NCBI GenBank assembly: GCA_002159155.1
Contig: LZRQ01000092.1
Coordinates: 1 to 13,612 of the forward strand
From: Firmicutes bacterium ZCTH02-B6
GTDB taxonomy: Bacteria; Bacillota; Limnochordia; Limnochordales; ZCTH02-B6
Reading direction: 5' to 3'
Length of the DNA: 13,612 nt
The notes under the pieces were generated by a model that saw only the letters and a program-made list of their open reading frames with translations, ran no database searches and had not been told where the DNA came from. Position numbers and translations under genes: made by a program. Below, piece after piece: positions 8,056 through 13,612 of the stretch (the first letter of the stretch is position 1; every line of letters begins with the position of its first letter).

Positions 8056-9168
8056 GTGAGGCGAGTGCCCGGTTCGCCATACGAAAGCCCTAATTCACCG
8101 AATCACGGGCCAACGCCCTTGGCCGAGAAACCGTACCGTTTCGTTTCCAGCGTCAAGCCCGAGCCGAAGCGGAGTGGACCTGCGGGCCACGCTGTCTTCG
8201 CGGGAGGCGATGGCCCGGTCATTGCGGCTGTGCTCCATTTTACGATAACCACCTTGACTCCTCTTCACGTCGCCTTGGGAATCATGGGCATCGTCCGCTC
8301 CCAGCAGGGTGAGGAATTCGCGGCTCTGCCGGCCATGGTCTTGCGACACGTTGACGAGGGCAATCGTGAACCGGTCCGCCTCCCCATTTTGCCGGGGTCC
8401 AGCCTCAAGGGTGCCGTCCGGGCCATGGCGGAGGCCATCTCTCCCTCCTGCGTGCCGGTTGCGGACCCACGGGTGCGCGCCCTCCTTGGAAAGCACAACC
8501 GCTGCAACGACGTCCAAGCCCTCTGCCCTGCCTGCCGCTTGTTTGGCAGCTCGGGCTACGCTGGGCATGTCTCCATCGGTGACATCATGTTCGCTCGCGG
8601 CGACCTGCGTCGTCACAAGAGCCCCCTCCTGTGGAAGCCGGGACGCGACTCGGCCTTTGCCTCCCGGTACGCACGACAGGGGCGGCTGCAGGGACGCAAA
8701 TTTTACGTCCATCGCTCACCGGCCGAGGGCGATGATGTCAGGGTCGTTATAAAGAGCGGTGCTTCCGCGTCAGGCCGGATTGTCTACGCCGGCGGCCGGC
8801 GGGAGGAACTAGGACTGCTGGTGGCAGCCTTGGGCGCCGATCCTGATCATCCTTTCCCAATCAAGATCGGCGGCGGCAAACCGGTTGGACTTGGGTCAGT
8901 CTTGATCAACATCGACCGAGTTGTGATCTTGGAGCACACTTCAGTCGAAAAGTTCTTGCGTCACACCGGGCGCCTTGGCGGCGTAATCAACAGCGAGCAG
9001 CTCGAGGCAGGCTTAGACGTGGCAGGTGAGTCCGCAGCCCAGTGGCTGCGAGAGCAGATCCAGCTCGCGCGCAGGACCGGCGTCCTTTTGGATGACCCTT
9101 ATCAGCAACTGCGCGAGATACTGGCCCGCGACGGGCTGCAAAAAACGGCCCCATCAGGGCCGTACTAA
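8056..9168 (+). CDS. cas7: Fourth Cas7-like RAMP protein, divergent, without clear catalytic Asp
   Basis: RAMP-family protein, 370 aa from GTG 8056; GTG 8065, three codons on, is possible and has a GGTGAGG ahead of it. The first about 50 residues form an extension with P-Y-R-F-V at 26-30 and G-H at 44-45, a pattern known from some RAMP proteins of type III systems. The RAMP core has I-L-P-G-S-S-L-K-G at 111-119, candidate zinc ligands C132, C150, C157 and C160 (C-P-A-C-R-L-F-G), then G-R-K-F-Y-V-H, and a Gly-rich segment (K-I-G-G-G-K-P-V-G-L-G) further on. The stretch before the PGSS motif, where other Cas7 proteins have the catalytic Asp, has none from 72 to 99. Position after the csx19-like gene matches the Cas7-insertion subunit of III-Dv. 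Probably structural. Confidence 0.8.
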   Translation: MRRVPGSPYESPNSPNHGPTPLAEKPYRFVSSVKPEPKRSGPAGHAVFAGGDGPVIAAVLHFTITTLTPLHVALGIMGIVRSQQGEEFAALPAMVLRHVDEGNREPVRLPILPGSSLKGAVRAMAEAISPSCVPVADPRVRALLGKHNRCNDVQALCPACRLFGSSGYAGHVSIGDIMFARGDLRRHKSPLLWKPGRDSAFASRYARQGRLQGRKFYVHRSPAEGDDVRVVIKSGASASGRIVYAGGRREELGLLVAALGADPDHPFPIKIGGGKPVGLGSVLINIDRVVILEHTSVEKFLRHTGRLGGVINSEQLEAGLDVAGESAAQWLREQIQLARRTGVLLDDPYQQLREILARDGLQKTAPSGPY

Positions 9169-9185
9169 TTGGGGGAATGACCGCC

Positions 9186-9515
9186 ATGGGAACCACCCGG
9201 ATTTCCCCTGATCGGCTGCGAGCGGTAATAACGGAAGCGCAAAGGGTGGCTAACCGACTCAGCAACAGCGACGTTGATCCCAACGAGGTGGCGAAAGCCG
9301 TCCAGTTCTTCACGTATTACGGTTTTGACACAGAGCTTTTTCAGCGCTACCTGTCGACGATGGCCGACAACCCGCCGCCACGGAGCAGGAGAACAAAGAG
9401 GTACTACGAGACCATCAAACAGGTGTGGCGAAGCTCCGGTGTCAACCTCAGACCCGAAGAAAAAGCGTATGCCTGGAGCTGGGCGGTGCGGTTGATGCGC
9501 GCAGCGCATTGGTGA
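9186..9515 (+). CDS. Small unrecognised protein between the Cas7-like gene and the CARF effector
   Basis: A 109-aa protein I do not recognise. ATG 9186 is preferred because GGGGGA at 9171-9176 ends 9 nt before it; the in-frame ATG 9177 lies too close to that site. The protein looks mostly helical, has a basic patch (R-S-R-R-T-K-R-Y-Y) at about residues 68-76, a Trp-rich C-terminal third and no Cys. It follows the last cas7-like gene by 17 bp and precedes the CARF-RelE gene by about 50 bp on the same strand, so it is in the operon. Basic, helical and small could fit a second Cas11-like subunit, an RNA-binding factor, or a regulator of the effector. None of these can be chosen from the sequence. 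Confidence 0.7.
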   Translation: MGTTRISPDRLRAVITEAQRVANRLSNSDVDPNEVAKAVQFFTYYGFDTELFQRYLSTMADNPPPRSRRTKRYYETIKQVWRSSGVNLRPEEKAYAWSWAVRLMRAAHW

Positions 9516-9564
9516 CGCTGGCCGCGGGCAGCAGAACGAAGACTGAGGAGGCAGCAGCATACCG

Positions 9565-10662
9565 ATGCGGGTGATCGTCTCTACGTGCGGCACGAGTGTT
9601 CTTACCCATCAAACGCCTGACGAGTTTCGCACGTTGCTGAACCGGCTGTCTAACCGCCAGCAAGATGAACTGGGCGAACATCTGTCAGCGGTCGAGGCGC
9701 ACATTGCCCAGCGGCGTGATCAGATGCGCACGGCTGACATCGAAACAGCCCGCAAAATGAGTGCTGAGCTCAACGGGATCCTTGGTGTCTACGGCGGAAC
9801 TTTGCCTCCCGAAGCCCGGTCCGACCGCCACCTCTTGGTCGCTTCCGATACCTATCTCGGAAACACCTGCGCCCGTATCGTGGCAGACTGGCTGACCGCC
9901 AACGGCATACCCGATGTGCAGGTTTGCGTGATCAAGAACCTGGTAACCGACTCGTTGGAAACGTTTCGGTTCGGCGTGCAGGAGCTCGTCCAGTGGTGCG
10001 AGGAGACACTCCCTGGTCACCGCAAGACATACCGCATCATATTCAACCTGACGGGCGGGTTCAAAGGTGTACAGGGTGTCATGAACACCCTAGCTCACGC
10101 CTACGCCGATGAGATCGTCTACATTTTTGAAACCGGCCGCGACCTGCTTCGCATCCCCACCTTGCCCCTCAACTGGGATCCGGTCGCGATCGCGCGCGCG
10201 CACCTGCCCGCCTTGCGTCGACTGGCTCTTGGCATCGCAGACAGCAGCGACATCGCGGGACTCCCCGAAGTCTTGGTCCTCGCGGAAAAAGACGATGCGG
10301 GATTATCCCTAGTCGGCGAAATGGTGTGGCAAAAAGCTGCCCCGGTGCTTTACGCGGAACGCCTGCTGGACCCGCCCTCGCCCCGTATTCGCTATAGCCC
10401 CCGCTTCGAGCGGCAAGTGGCCGACGTGATCGAACCGGATCGGCGGGTCCGGATCAACAGAGCAATCGATGCATTAGAACGGTGGCTGGCTGGTCACGAG
10501 CCTCCTAAGTCGTTCCAAGTGAAACCTGTGGAAGGGAAGCATCCGACGCTCCCTCAAGTTACTCATGAATGTTACGCCTGGTCCGACAGAGATGCGAAAC
10601 GTATCTTTTTCTCCTTGGACAATGGGGCCATCGTGTTGGAGGACCTTGGGCAACACCTCTAG
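9565..10662 (+). CDS. cami1: CARF-RelE ribosome-dependent mRNA interferase, Cami1-like
   Basis: Cyclic-oligoadenylate-activated effector, 365 aa. The N-terminal CARF domain (about 1-190) has S-T-C-G-T-S-V-L at 6-13 and N-L-T-G-G-F-K-G at 161-168 followed by a V-Y-I-F-E strand, the two ligand-binding motifs of the APE2256-type CARF family. Residues about 195-270 look like the helical or winged-helix linker usual in CARF proteins. Residues about 274-365 look like a RelE-fold toxin: R-Y-S-P-R-F at the start, a central helix pair, and K-R-I-F-F-S-L near the end, whose Arg is a candidate catalytic residue. CARF-RelE proteins described as Cami1 cut mRNA at the ribosome after cOA binding and arrest growth. 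GAGGAGG at 9545-9551 is the ribosome binding site, spaced a little far. As last gene of the operon, it fits with an active GGDD Cas10. Confidence 0.82.
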   Translation: MRVIVSTCGTSVLTHQTPDEFRTLLNRLSNRQQDELGEHLSAVEAHIAQRRDQMRTADIETARKMSAELNGILGVYGGTLPPEARSDRHLLVASDTYLGNTCARIVADWLTANGIPDVQVCVIKNLVTDSLETFRFGVQELVQWCEETLPGHRKTYRIIFNLTGGFKGVQGVMNTLAHAYADEIVYIFETGRDLLRIPTLPLNWDPVAIARAHLPALRRLALGIADSSDIAGLPEVLVLAEKDDAGLSLVGEMVWQKAAPVLYAERLLDPPSPRIRYSPRFERQVADVIEPDRRVRINRAIDALERWLAGHEPPKSFQVKPVEGKHPTLPQVTHECYAWSDRDAKRIFFSLDNGAIVLEDLGQHL

Positions 10663-10808
10663 GAGACATCTCCAGTAGAGCAAGCGAGTGAGACAATGCT
10701 TCTCCGTTCGCAGGACCCCCGGACCGGCCGCCAAGCCGGAGGGCCGAGTCGGCTCCATCATGTCAGACCTCGATTACCTACAACTTGAAGGCGCCGTGGA
10801 ATGCGCGG

Positions 10809-11585
10809 TCAGACGTGGTTCCCATCACCAACGAGTCGCACGCTGGAACCGGGGCTGAGAAGGTCGACGCACCCCCAACCCTGGCTGTTCTTGCTTCCAA
10901 GCCCCGCATCGAGTGCCAGCTGCAGTAGGTCTCGCGGTCCCTCCAGTCCCAATACGCAGTGCCACCCCTTCACCACGGTGCCCTTGAACTTCCGAATCAC
11001 CATGCGCCCCACCCTCAGCACTTCGAGGGTCAAGCCTGCCCTGGGCTCCCGTCCATGCACCACGAAATATTTCCGTTCCAGATTCTGCGCCACCAAGCGG
11101 CTGAATTCGGCTTCTCCCGGTTGGAAGTAGCAGGTGTACTTGCGCCCGTCGGGCCGGAGCAAGGTGGAGTAGGCGACGATGGGCGAGAGGCTTCGCACCT
11201 CAATCCGTCCAGCCGAAACCTTCGGCTCTTTGACCGTGATGCCTTTGACCTCGAACCACTGCCTTCCGGCCCGAAACCGCCCACTCCGCAAAAGCGACCT
11301 TCTGAGGGCATGAATAATCTCAGACATGGGGGAAGCAACCACAATGGAGGCGGGGCCTTTGAACCGCAGCCCGTTGGCTTCTCGCGTGGGCGCCTGTCCG
11401 AGAGCCACGTCTGAGAAGACGATCATTTTTAGGGCCCGGCCACCAACGGGGTAGCCGATGTTGTGGATGTGCTCCGCCAGCACGGGGTCAAGCGCTCCAT
11501 AGAGAGCAGCCTGAAAGTGTCTCGGAAACTCGCCGTCCAGCACGGCCTCGCCACGAACAGGCTGAAACTCAATCGTCAAGCGCAA
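10809..11585 (-). CDS. cas6: Cas6, CRISPR RNA endoribonuclease
   Basis: The enzyme that cuts precursor crRNA within repeats, 258 aa. Evidence: an N-terminal RAMP strand; the E-H-I-H-N-I-G-Y segment at 38-45, in which H41 matches the general-acid His found early in Cas6 proteins; a following I-V-F-S-D-V strand like the usual 'F-T-F-S-x-L'; and the C-terminal Gly-rich loop A-G-L-G-S-K-N-S-Q-G-W-G at 227-238, the clearest Cas6 signature. The best start is TTG 11585, with AAGGGA about 10 nt upstream; TTG 11579 is an alternative. No ATG or GTG is available in this frame. It lies downstream of csx15 on the minus strand and converges with the effector operon, so it is probably transcribed apart from the complex genes. 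Confidence 0.9.
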   Translation of the reverse strand: MRLTIEFQPVRGEAVLDGEFPRHFQAALYGALDPVLAEHIHNIGYPVGGRALKMIVFSDVALGQAPTREANGLRFKGPASIVVASPMSEIIHALRRSLLRSGRFRAGRQWFEVKGITVKEPKVSAGRIEVRSLSPIVAYSTLLRPDGRKYTCYFQPGEAEFSRLVAQNLERKYFVVHGREPRAGLTLEVLRVGRMVIRKFKGTVVKGWHCVLGLEGPRDLLQLALDAGLGSKNSQGWGCVDLLSPGSSVRLVGDGNHV

Positions 11586-11678
11586 GGATACCAGATCCCT
11601 TACACCAGAAACCCGTTGACGCAGGCCTCAGCACCTGCGCAGTCTGCAGCAACCAGCCGATACAGCAGGCAGACGGCG

Positions 11679-12209
11679 TCAAATGCTGCGGGCCCGTTGC
11701 TCGTTTCTTAATTGCTGCAGGTCTACTACCTCCACGACGCGAAACCCTCCGTCGGTCCCGCGTGTGCGGCGGATGATGCGGGGGAAATGACCCATACGGC
11801 CGTGCAGCTGGGCTAGGAAAATGCCTGCGATCTCCGCATGCGTCGGCAGGACAAACAAAGTCGTATTGCTCACGCGCTCCCACTCGGCCTTTGAATACCC
11901 GAACAAGTCCAATATCCGCTCCACCTGAGGCCCAAAGGGAGCATGGTCGTCGAGGTGGACGCTTGCGCCGAGGTTCGGGATACCAATGCGATACCCGAGC
12001 GCTTCCAACTCCTTGATCTGCTCGTCAGTCAGGGCATGGCCAAAGTTGATTACGTCGACGGTAGTCTGGGGCGTGGGAGCCTGGGCCGCTGCAGCGGCCT
12101 CCGCGAACCGCCGTGCAACCTCTTCGCTGGACATCGTGCGAATCTCGACGCCGTCCCGCATGATGAAAGTGCCGGGACGTCCTATTACCTTGTTGTACCG
12201 GTCCTGCAC
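11679..12209 (-). CDS. csx15: Csx15, probably the C-terminal half of a disrupted AlbA_2-Csx15 fusion
   Basis: A 176-aa frame from GTG 12209. Residues 51-172 are a clear Csx15 domain: V-I-N-F-G-H-A-L-T near its start, then P-F-G-P-Q-V, a K-A-E-W segment, and the hallmark L-H-G-R-M-G-H-F-P, ending V-V-D-L-Q-Q-L-R. Csx15 is a type III-associated family; as I recall, it has been linked to cyclic oligoadenylate binding or ring-nuclease activity. The first 37 residues are not part of Csx15. They look like the end of an AlbA_2 domain (F-I-M-R-D-G-V-E-I-R-T-M-S then S-E-E-V) and lead into an Ala/Pro linker at about 38-50. The frame is open upstream to the TGA that ends the AlbA_2 ORF, so GTG 12209 may only be a fallback start; ATG 12161 is another. 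It lies 93 bp upstream of cas6 on the same strand. Confidence 0.82.
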   Translation of the reverse strand: MQDRYNKVIGRPGTFIMRDGVEIRTMSSEEVARRFAEAAAAAQAPTPQTTVDVINFGHALTDEQIKELEALGYRIGIPNLGASVHLDDHAPFGPQVERILDLFGYSKAEWERVSNTTLFVLPTHAEIAGIFLAQLHGRMGHFPRIIRRTRGTDGGFRVVEVVDLQQLRNEQRARSI

Positions 12210-12230
12210 GTCCCGGACAAACTCGTGCAG
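12204..12230 (-). other. Hairpin starting 6 nt after the in-frame TGA
   Basis: On the minus strand, CTGCACG (12230-12224) and CGTGCAG (12210-12204) form a perfect 7-bp stem with a 13-nt loop, beginning 6 nt after the TGA at 12239-12237. The second arm contains GTG 12209. Stem-loops at this distance are known near recoded stop codons, but the structure may be chance. There is no T tract, so it is not a terminator. Confidence 0.35.
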
Positions 12231-12236
12231 TAAGGA

Positions 12237-12596
12237 TCAGCGCATAACCGCCACGACACCGATGGTCTCACCGTTTGTCCATTTGAACGCATGTACCCGA
12301 AAAGGTGGGACAGGTTTCACCTTGTCGGCCACAAACTGACGCAGTCTCCGTTCCGCGTCGTCGGTATTGGAAAAATGCTCGTGCTGGGACTGAATGAATG
12401 GTGTGTCGGACTTGCGAAGTTTTGCCTCTGCGACGCCGAACAAGATGTAGCCGCGGCGGCCGGAATTGGCCATCGCGACGATTTCCCGCGTCGCCTCTCC
12501 CGGATGATAGGAGCTTTTCAGTTCAATAGTTTCGTCCTCGAGGCCGTCTTCGATGTAGCGCTTAAAAAGGCCCAGCACTGCCCGTCGACCCTCCAT
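12237..12596 (-). CDS. AlbA_2 (Schlafen-type) domain protein, probably the N-terminal half of a disrupted AlbA_2-Csx15 fusion
   Basis: A 119-aa frame from ATG 12596; TTG 12647 is an alternative, and neither has a good ribosome binding site. It carries the AlbA_2 signature: E-T-I-E-L-K-S-S at 22-29 (the conserved E-x-K strand), R-E-I-V-A-M-A-N-S at 37-45, and G-Y-I-L-F-G-V at 49-55. AlbA_2 is the domain shared by Schlafen RNases and many prokaryotic regulators. It stops at TGA 12239-12237 just after G-E-T-I-G-V-V-A-V-M-R, before the final R-x-G strand and helix that complete AlbA_2 domains. That missing part is encoded in the same frame directly after the TGA and runs into Csx15. The simplest reading is one gene, 12596-11679 (about 305 codons), broken by a CGA-to-TGA change. 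Regulated readthrough, or two proteins that pair, are alternatives. Confidence 0.7.
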   Translation of the reverse strand: MEGRRAVLGLFKRYIEDGLEDETIELKSSYHPGEATREIVAMANSGRRGYILFGVAEAKLRKSDTPFIQSQHEHFSNTDDAERRLRQFVADKVKPVPPFRVHAFKWTNGETIGVVAVMR

Positions 12597-13034
12597 TGCC
12601 GAAACGGAAGATTTGCCTGTTGGCGGACGCAACGGGAGCTGCGTCAAGTGCTCATGTCTGCTGTCTCTACTCCTGGCCTAAGTTGCCACCCCTTTCTACA
12701 TTGCCTTCTCTTCGTACACCGACGATGTGCTGGCTTGCGTTCGTGCCCTTGAGGGAAGGTCCCGGGAAGCCACCTCATTCTCGAACCATAGCTAGAACGC
12801 TAACCTCTTCTAACCTCCCAGCAAACTTTTCGACAGTATCTGCTGTAGTTCCTAGAGATGGCTCGTACATTCCGTCGAATAGAGGGAGCCAAGAACCTAG
12901 AGGGCTCCGGCGTGTCGTCGCCGGGATAAAATGGGGTCTCCCGCAATTTCGGTGCAGGTAGGTTCACGACTTGGAGGAATTTCCTGGCAAGCCGCGAACC
13001 CCTTCGCAGCTATTTGCCATGGGGTTGCGCGGCT
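12597..13034. other. Non-coding region between the AlbA_2-csx15-cas6 genes and the ISL3 element
   Basis: I see no supported gene. The middle (about 12780-12890) is AT-richer than the surroundings and should hold the promoter of the minus-strand genes; I could not place a convincing -35/-10 pair. An 8-bp direct repeat, CTAACCTC, occurs at 12800-12807 and 12810-12817, spaced 10 bp, one helical turn, and may be a regulator site. The left end of the ISL3 element probably lies between about 12900 and 13000, but its inverted repeat cannot be identified because the right end is outside the window. Confidence 0.4.
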
Positions 13035-13612
13035 GTGTGGAAACGCCTTCGGCACCTCGGTCTGAACATCCAGAGGCAAGAGTCTTCGCCGTCCGACATC
13101 ACCCTCACCGTCGAGAGCTCCTGATCAGGGGCCCAGTGCCCCCTGTGTGGTCGGGTCTCCCGCCGAAAGCATAGCCGTTATACCCGCTTCCTCATGGACT
13201 TGCCCGCCGACGGTCGAACGGTCAATATCCACCTGACCGTTCGCCGATTCCGCTGCAACAACCCCACCTGTCGCCGCCGTGTATTCGCCGAACGCTTTCC
13301 CCAATTCGTCCGTCCCCATGCTCGCCGCACCAAACGACTCGACGACCTGCTGACACGGATCGGGGTCCTCTTGGGCGGCGAAGCCGGTGCCAGGCTGGCC
13401 CAGGACCTTCACGCTCCCGTCAGCCCGGACACCATTCTCCGCCTGATTTACTGCATGGAGATCACTCCGGTTGCCAACCTGCGGGTCGTGGGCATTGATG
13501 ACTGGGCGTGGCGCAAAGGCGTACGCTACGGAACCATCGTGTGTGACCTCGAAACGAGGCGTCCCGTGGACTTGTTGCCGGAGACCCGAACGGAAGTGCT
13601 TGCTCAATGGCT
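12903..13612 (+). mobile_element. ISL3-family insertion sequence, left part only
   Basis: An insertion sequence of the ISL3 family enters the window from the right, shown by its transposase. The left boundary is a guess: GGCTCCGG at 12903 starts with GG like ISL3 termini and precedes the transposase by about 130 bp, a usual distance. The partner inverted repeat and the 8-bp target duplication would lie beyond or around the window edge and cannot be checked. Confidence 0.5.
13035..13612 (+). pseudogene. ISL3-family transposase, partial, with in-frame TGA
   Basis: The frame beginning near GTG 13035 reads as the N-terminal half of an ISL3 transposase. It has an N-terminal L-G-L-N-I-Q segment and I-T-L-T-V-E-S-S, then a stop TGA at 13122-13124. 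Next come the zinc-finger motif C-P-L-C-G-R, H-S-R-Y-T-R, D-L-P, a second Cys pair (R-C-N-N-P-T-C), G-G-E-A-G-A-R-L-A and V-S-P-D-T-I-L-R. The start of the DDE catalytic domain follows, with V-G-I-D-D-W-A-W-R-K-G and Y-G-T-I-V, then R-P-V-D-L-L-P at the window edge. The Asp in G-I-D-D-W is the first DDE residue. The stop falls where relatives have a variable, often Arg or Thr, residue, so a CGA-to-TGA change is likely. The 3' half is outside the window. The family is certain; the start and whether it is truly dead are less so. Confidence 0.8.

Noticed and set aside
10724..10739. CCGGC/GCCGG hairpin between the CARF-RelE gene and cas6, considered as a terminator
   Set aside because: The stem is only 5 bp and has no T tract on either strand; too weak to call, although a terminator is expected between these convergent genes.
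11620..11639. CGCAGG/CCTGCG hairpin between csx15 and cas6, considered as a terminator or attenuator
   Set aside because: A 6-bp stem with no T run; it could easily be chance in GC-rich sequence.
13125..13607. 160-codon minus-strand open frame at the right edge
   Set aside because: It is antisense to the clearly recognisable ISL3 transposase on the plus strand.

Overview
The window is an almost complete type III-D CRISPR-Cas locus. The DNA is GC-rich, has strong GGAGG-type ribosome binding sites, and uses GTG and TTG starts often. This suggests a GC-rich Gram-positive-like or thermophilic bacterium (high-GC Bacillota or Chloroflexota are my guesses); nothing in the window fixes the taxon.

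Layout. Positions 30-75 hold a 14-bp perfect inverted repeat around a T-rich loop. It looks like one terminal CRISPR repeat, so an array may lie to the left. Positions 76-692 are non-coding as far as I can see. From 693 to about 10662 there is one tightly packed plus-strand operon: cas10, a Csm3-like cas7, csx10 (cas5), cas11, two more cas7 genes, a Csx19-like gene, a fourth divergent cas7-like gene, an unrecognised 109-aa protein, and a CARF-RelE effector of the Cami1 type. Genes from the first cas7 to the fourth mostly overlap or abut. On the minus strand, converging on this operon, lie cas6 (10809-11585), csx15 (11679-12209) and a Schlafen/AlbA_2-type domain ORF (12237-12596). The right end is an ISL3-family transposase, cut by the window edge and carrying an in-frame TGA.

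How the genes work together. Cas6 would cut the precursor crRNA. Cas10, Csx10, Cas11, the Cas7 subunits and Csx19 would form the RNA-targeting effector complex. Three Cas7 proteins keep a candidate catalytic aspartate for target RNA cleavage; the fourth does not. Cas10 lacks a recognisable HD nuclease motif but has an intact GGDD palm motif, so its main output should be cyclic oligoadenylate. The CARF-RelE protein should sense that messenger and stop translation by cutting mRNA on ribosomes. Csx15 belongs to a family linked to cyclic oligoadenylate turnover or sensing.

Most unusual point. The AlbA_2 ORF and csx15 are in the same frame, separated by a single TGA. The C-terminal part of the AlbA_2 domain appears to continue after that TGA and runs through an Ala/Pro linker into Csx15. 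This looks like an AlbA_2-Csx15 fusion protein with a nonsense (or recoded) TGA. A 7-bp hairpin begins 6 nt after the TGA. No cas1, cas2 or multi-unit CRISPR array is present in the window.
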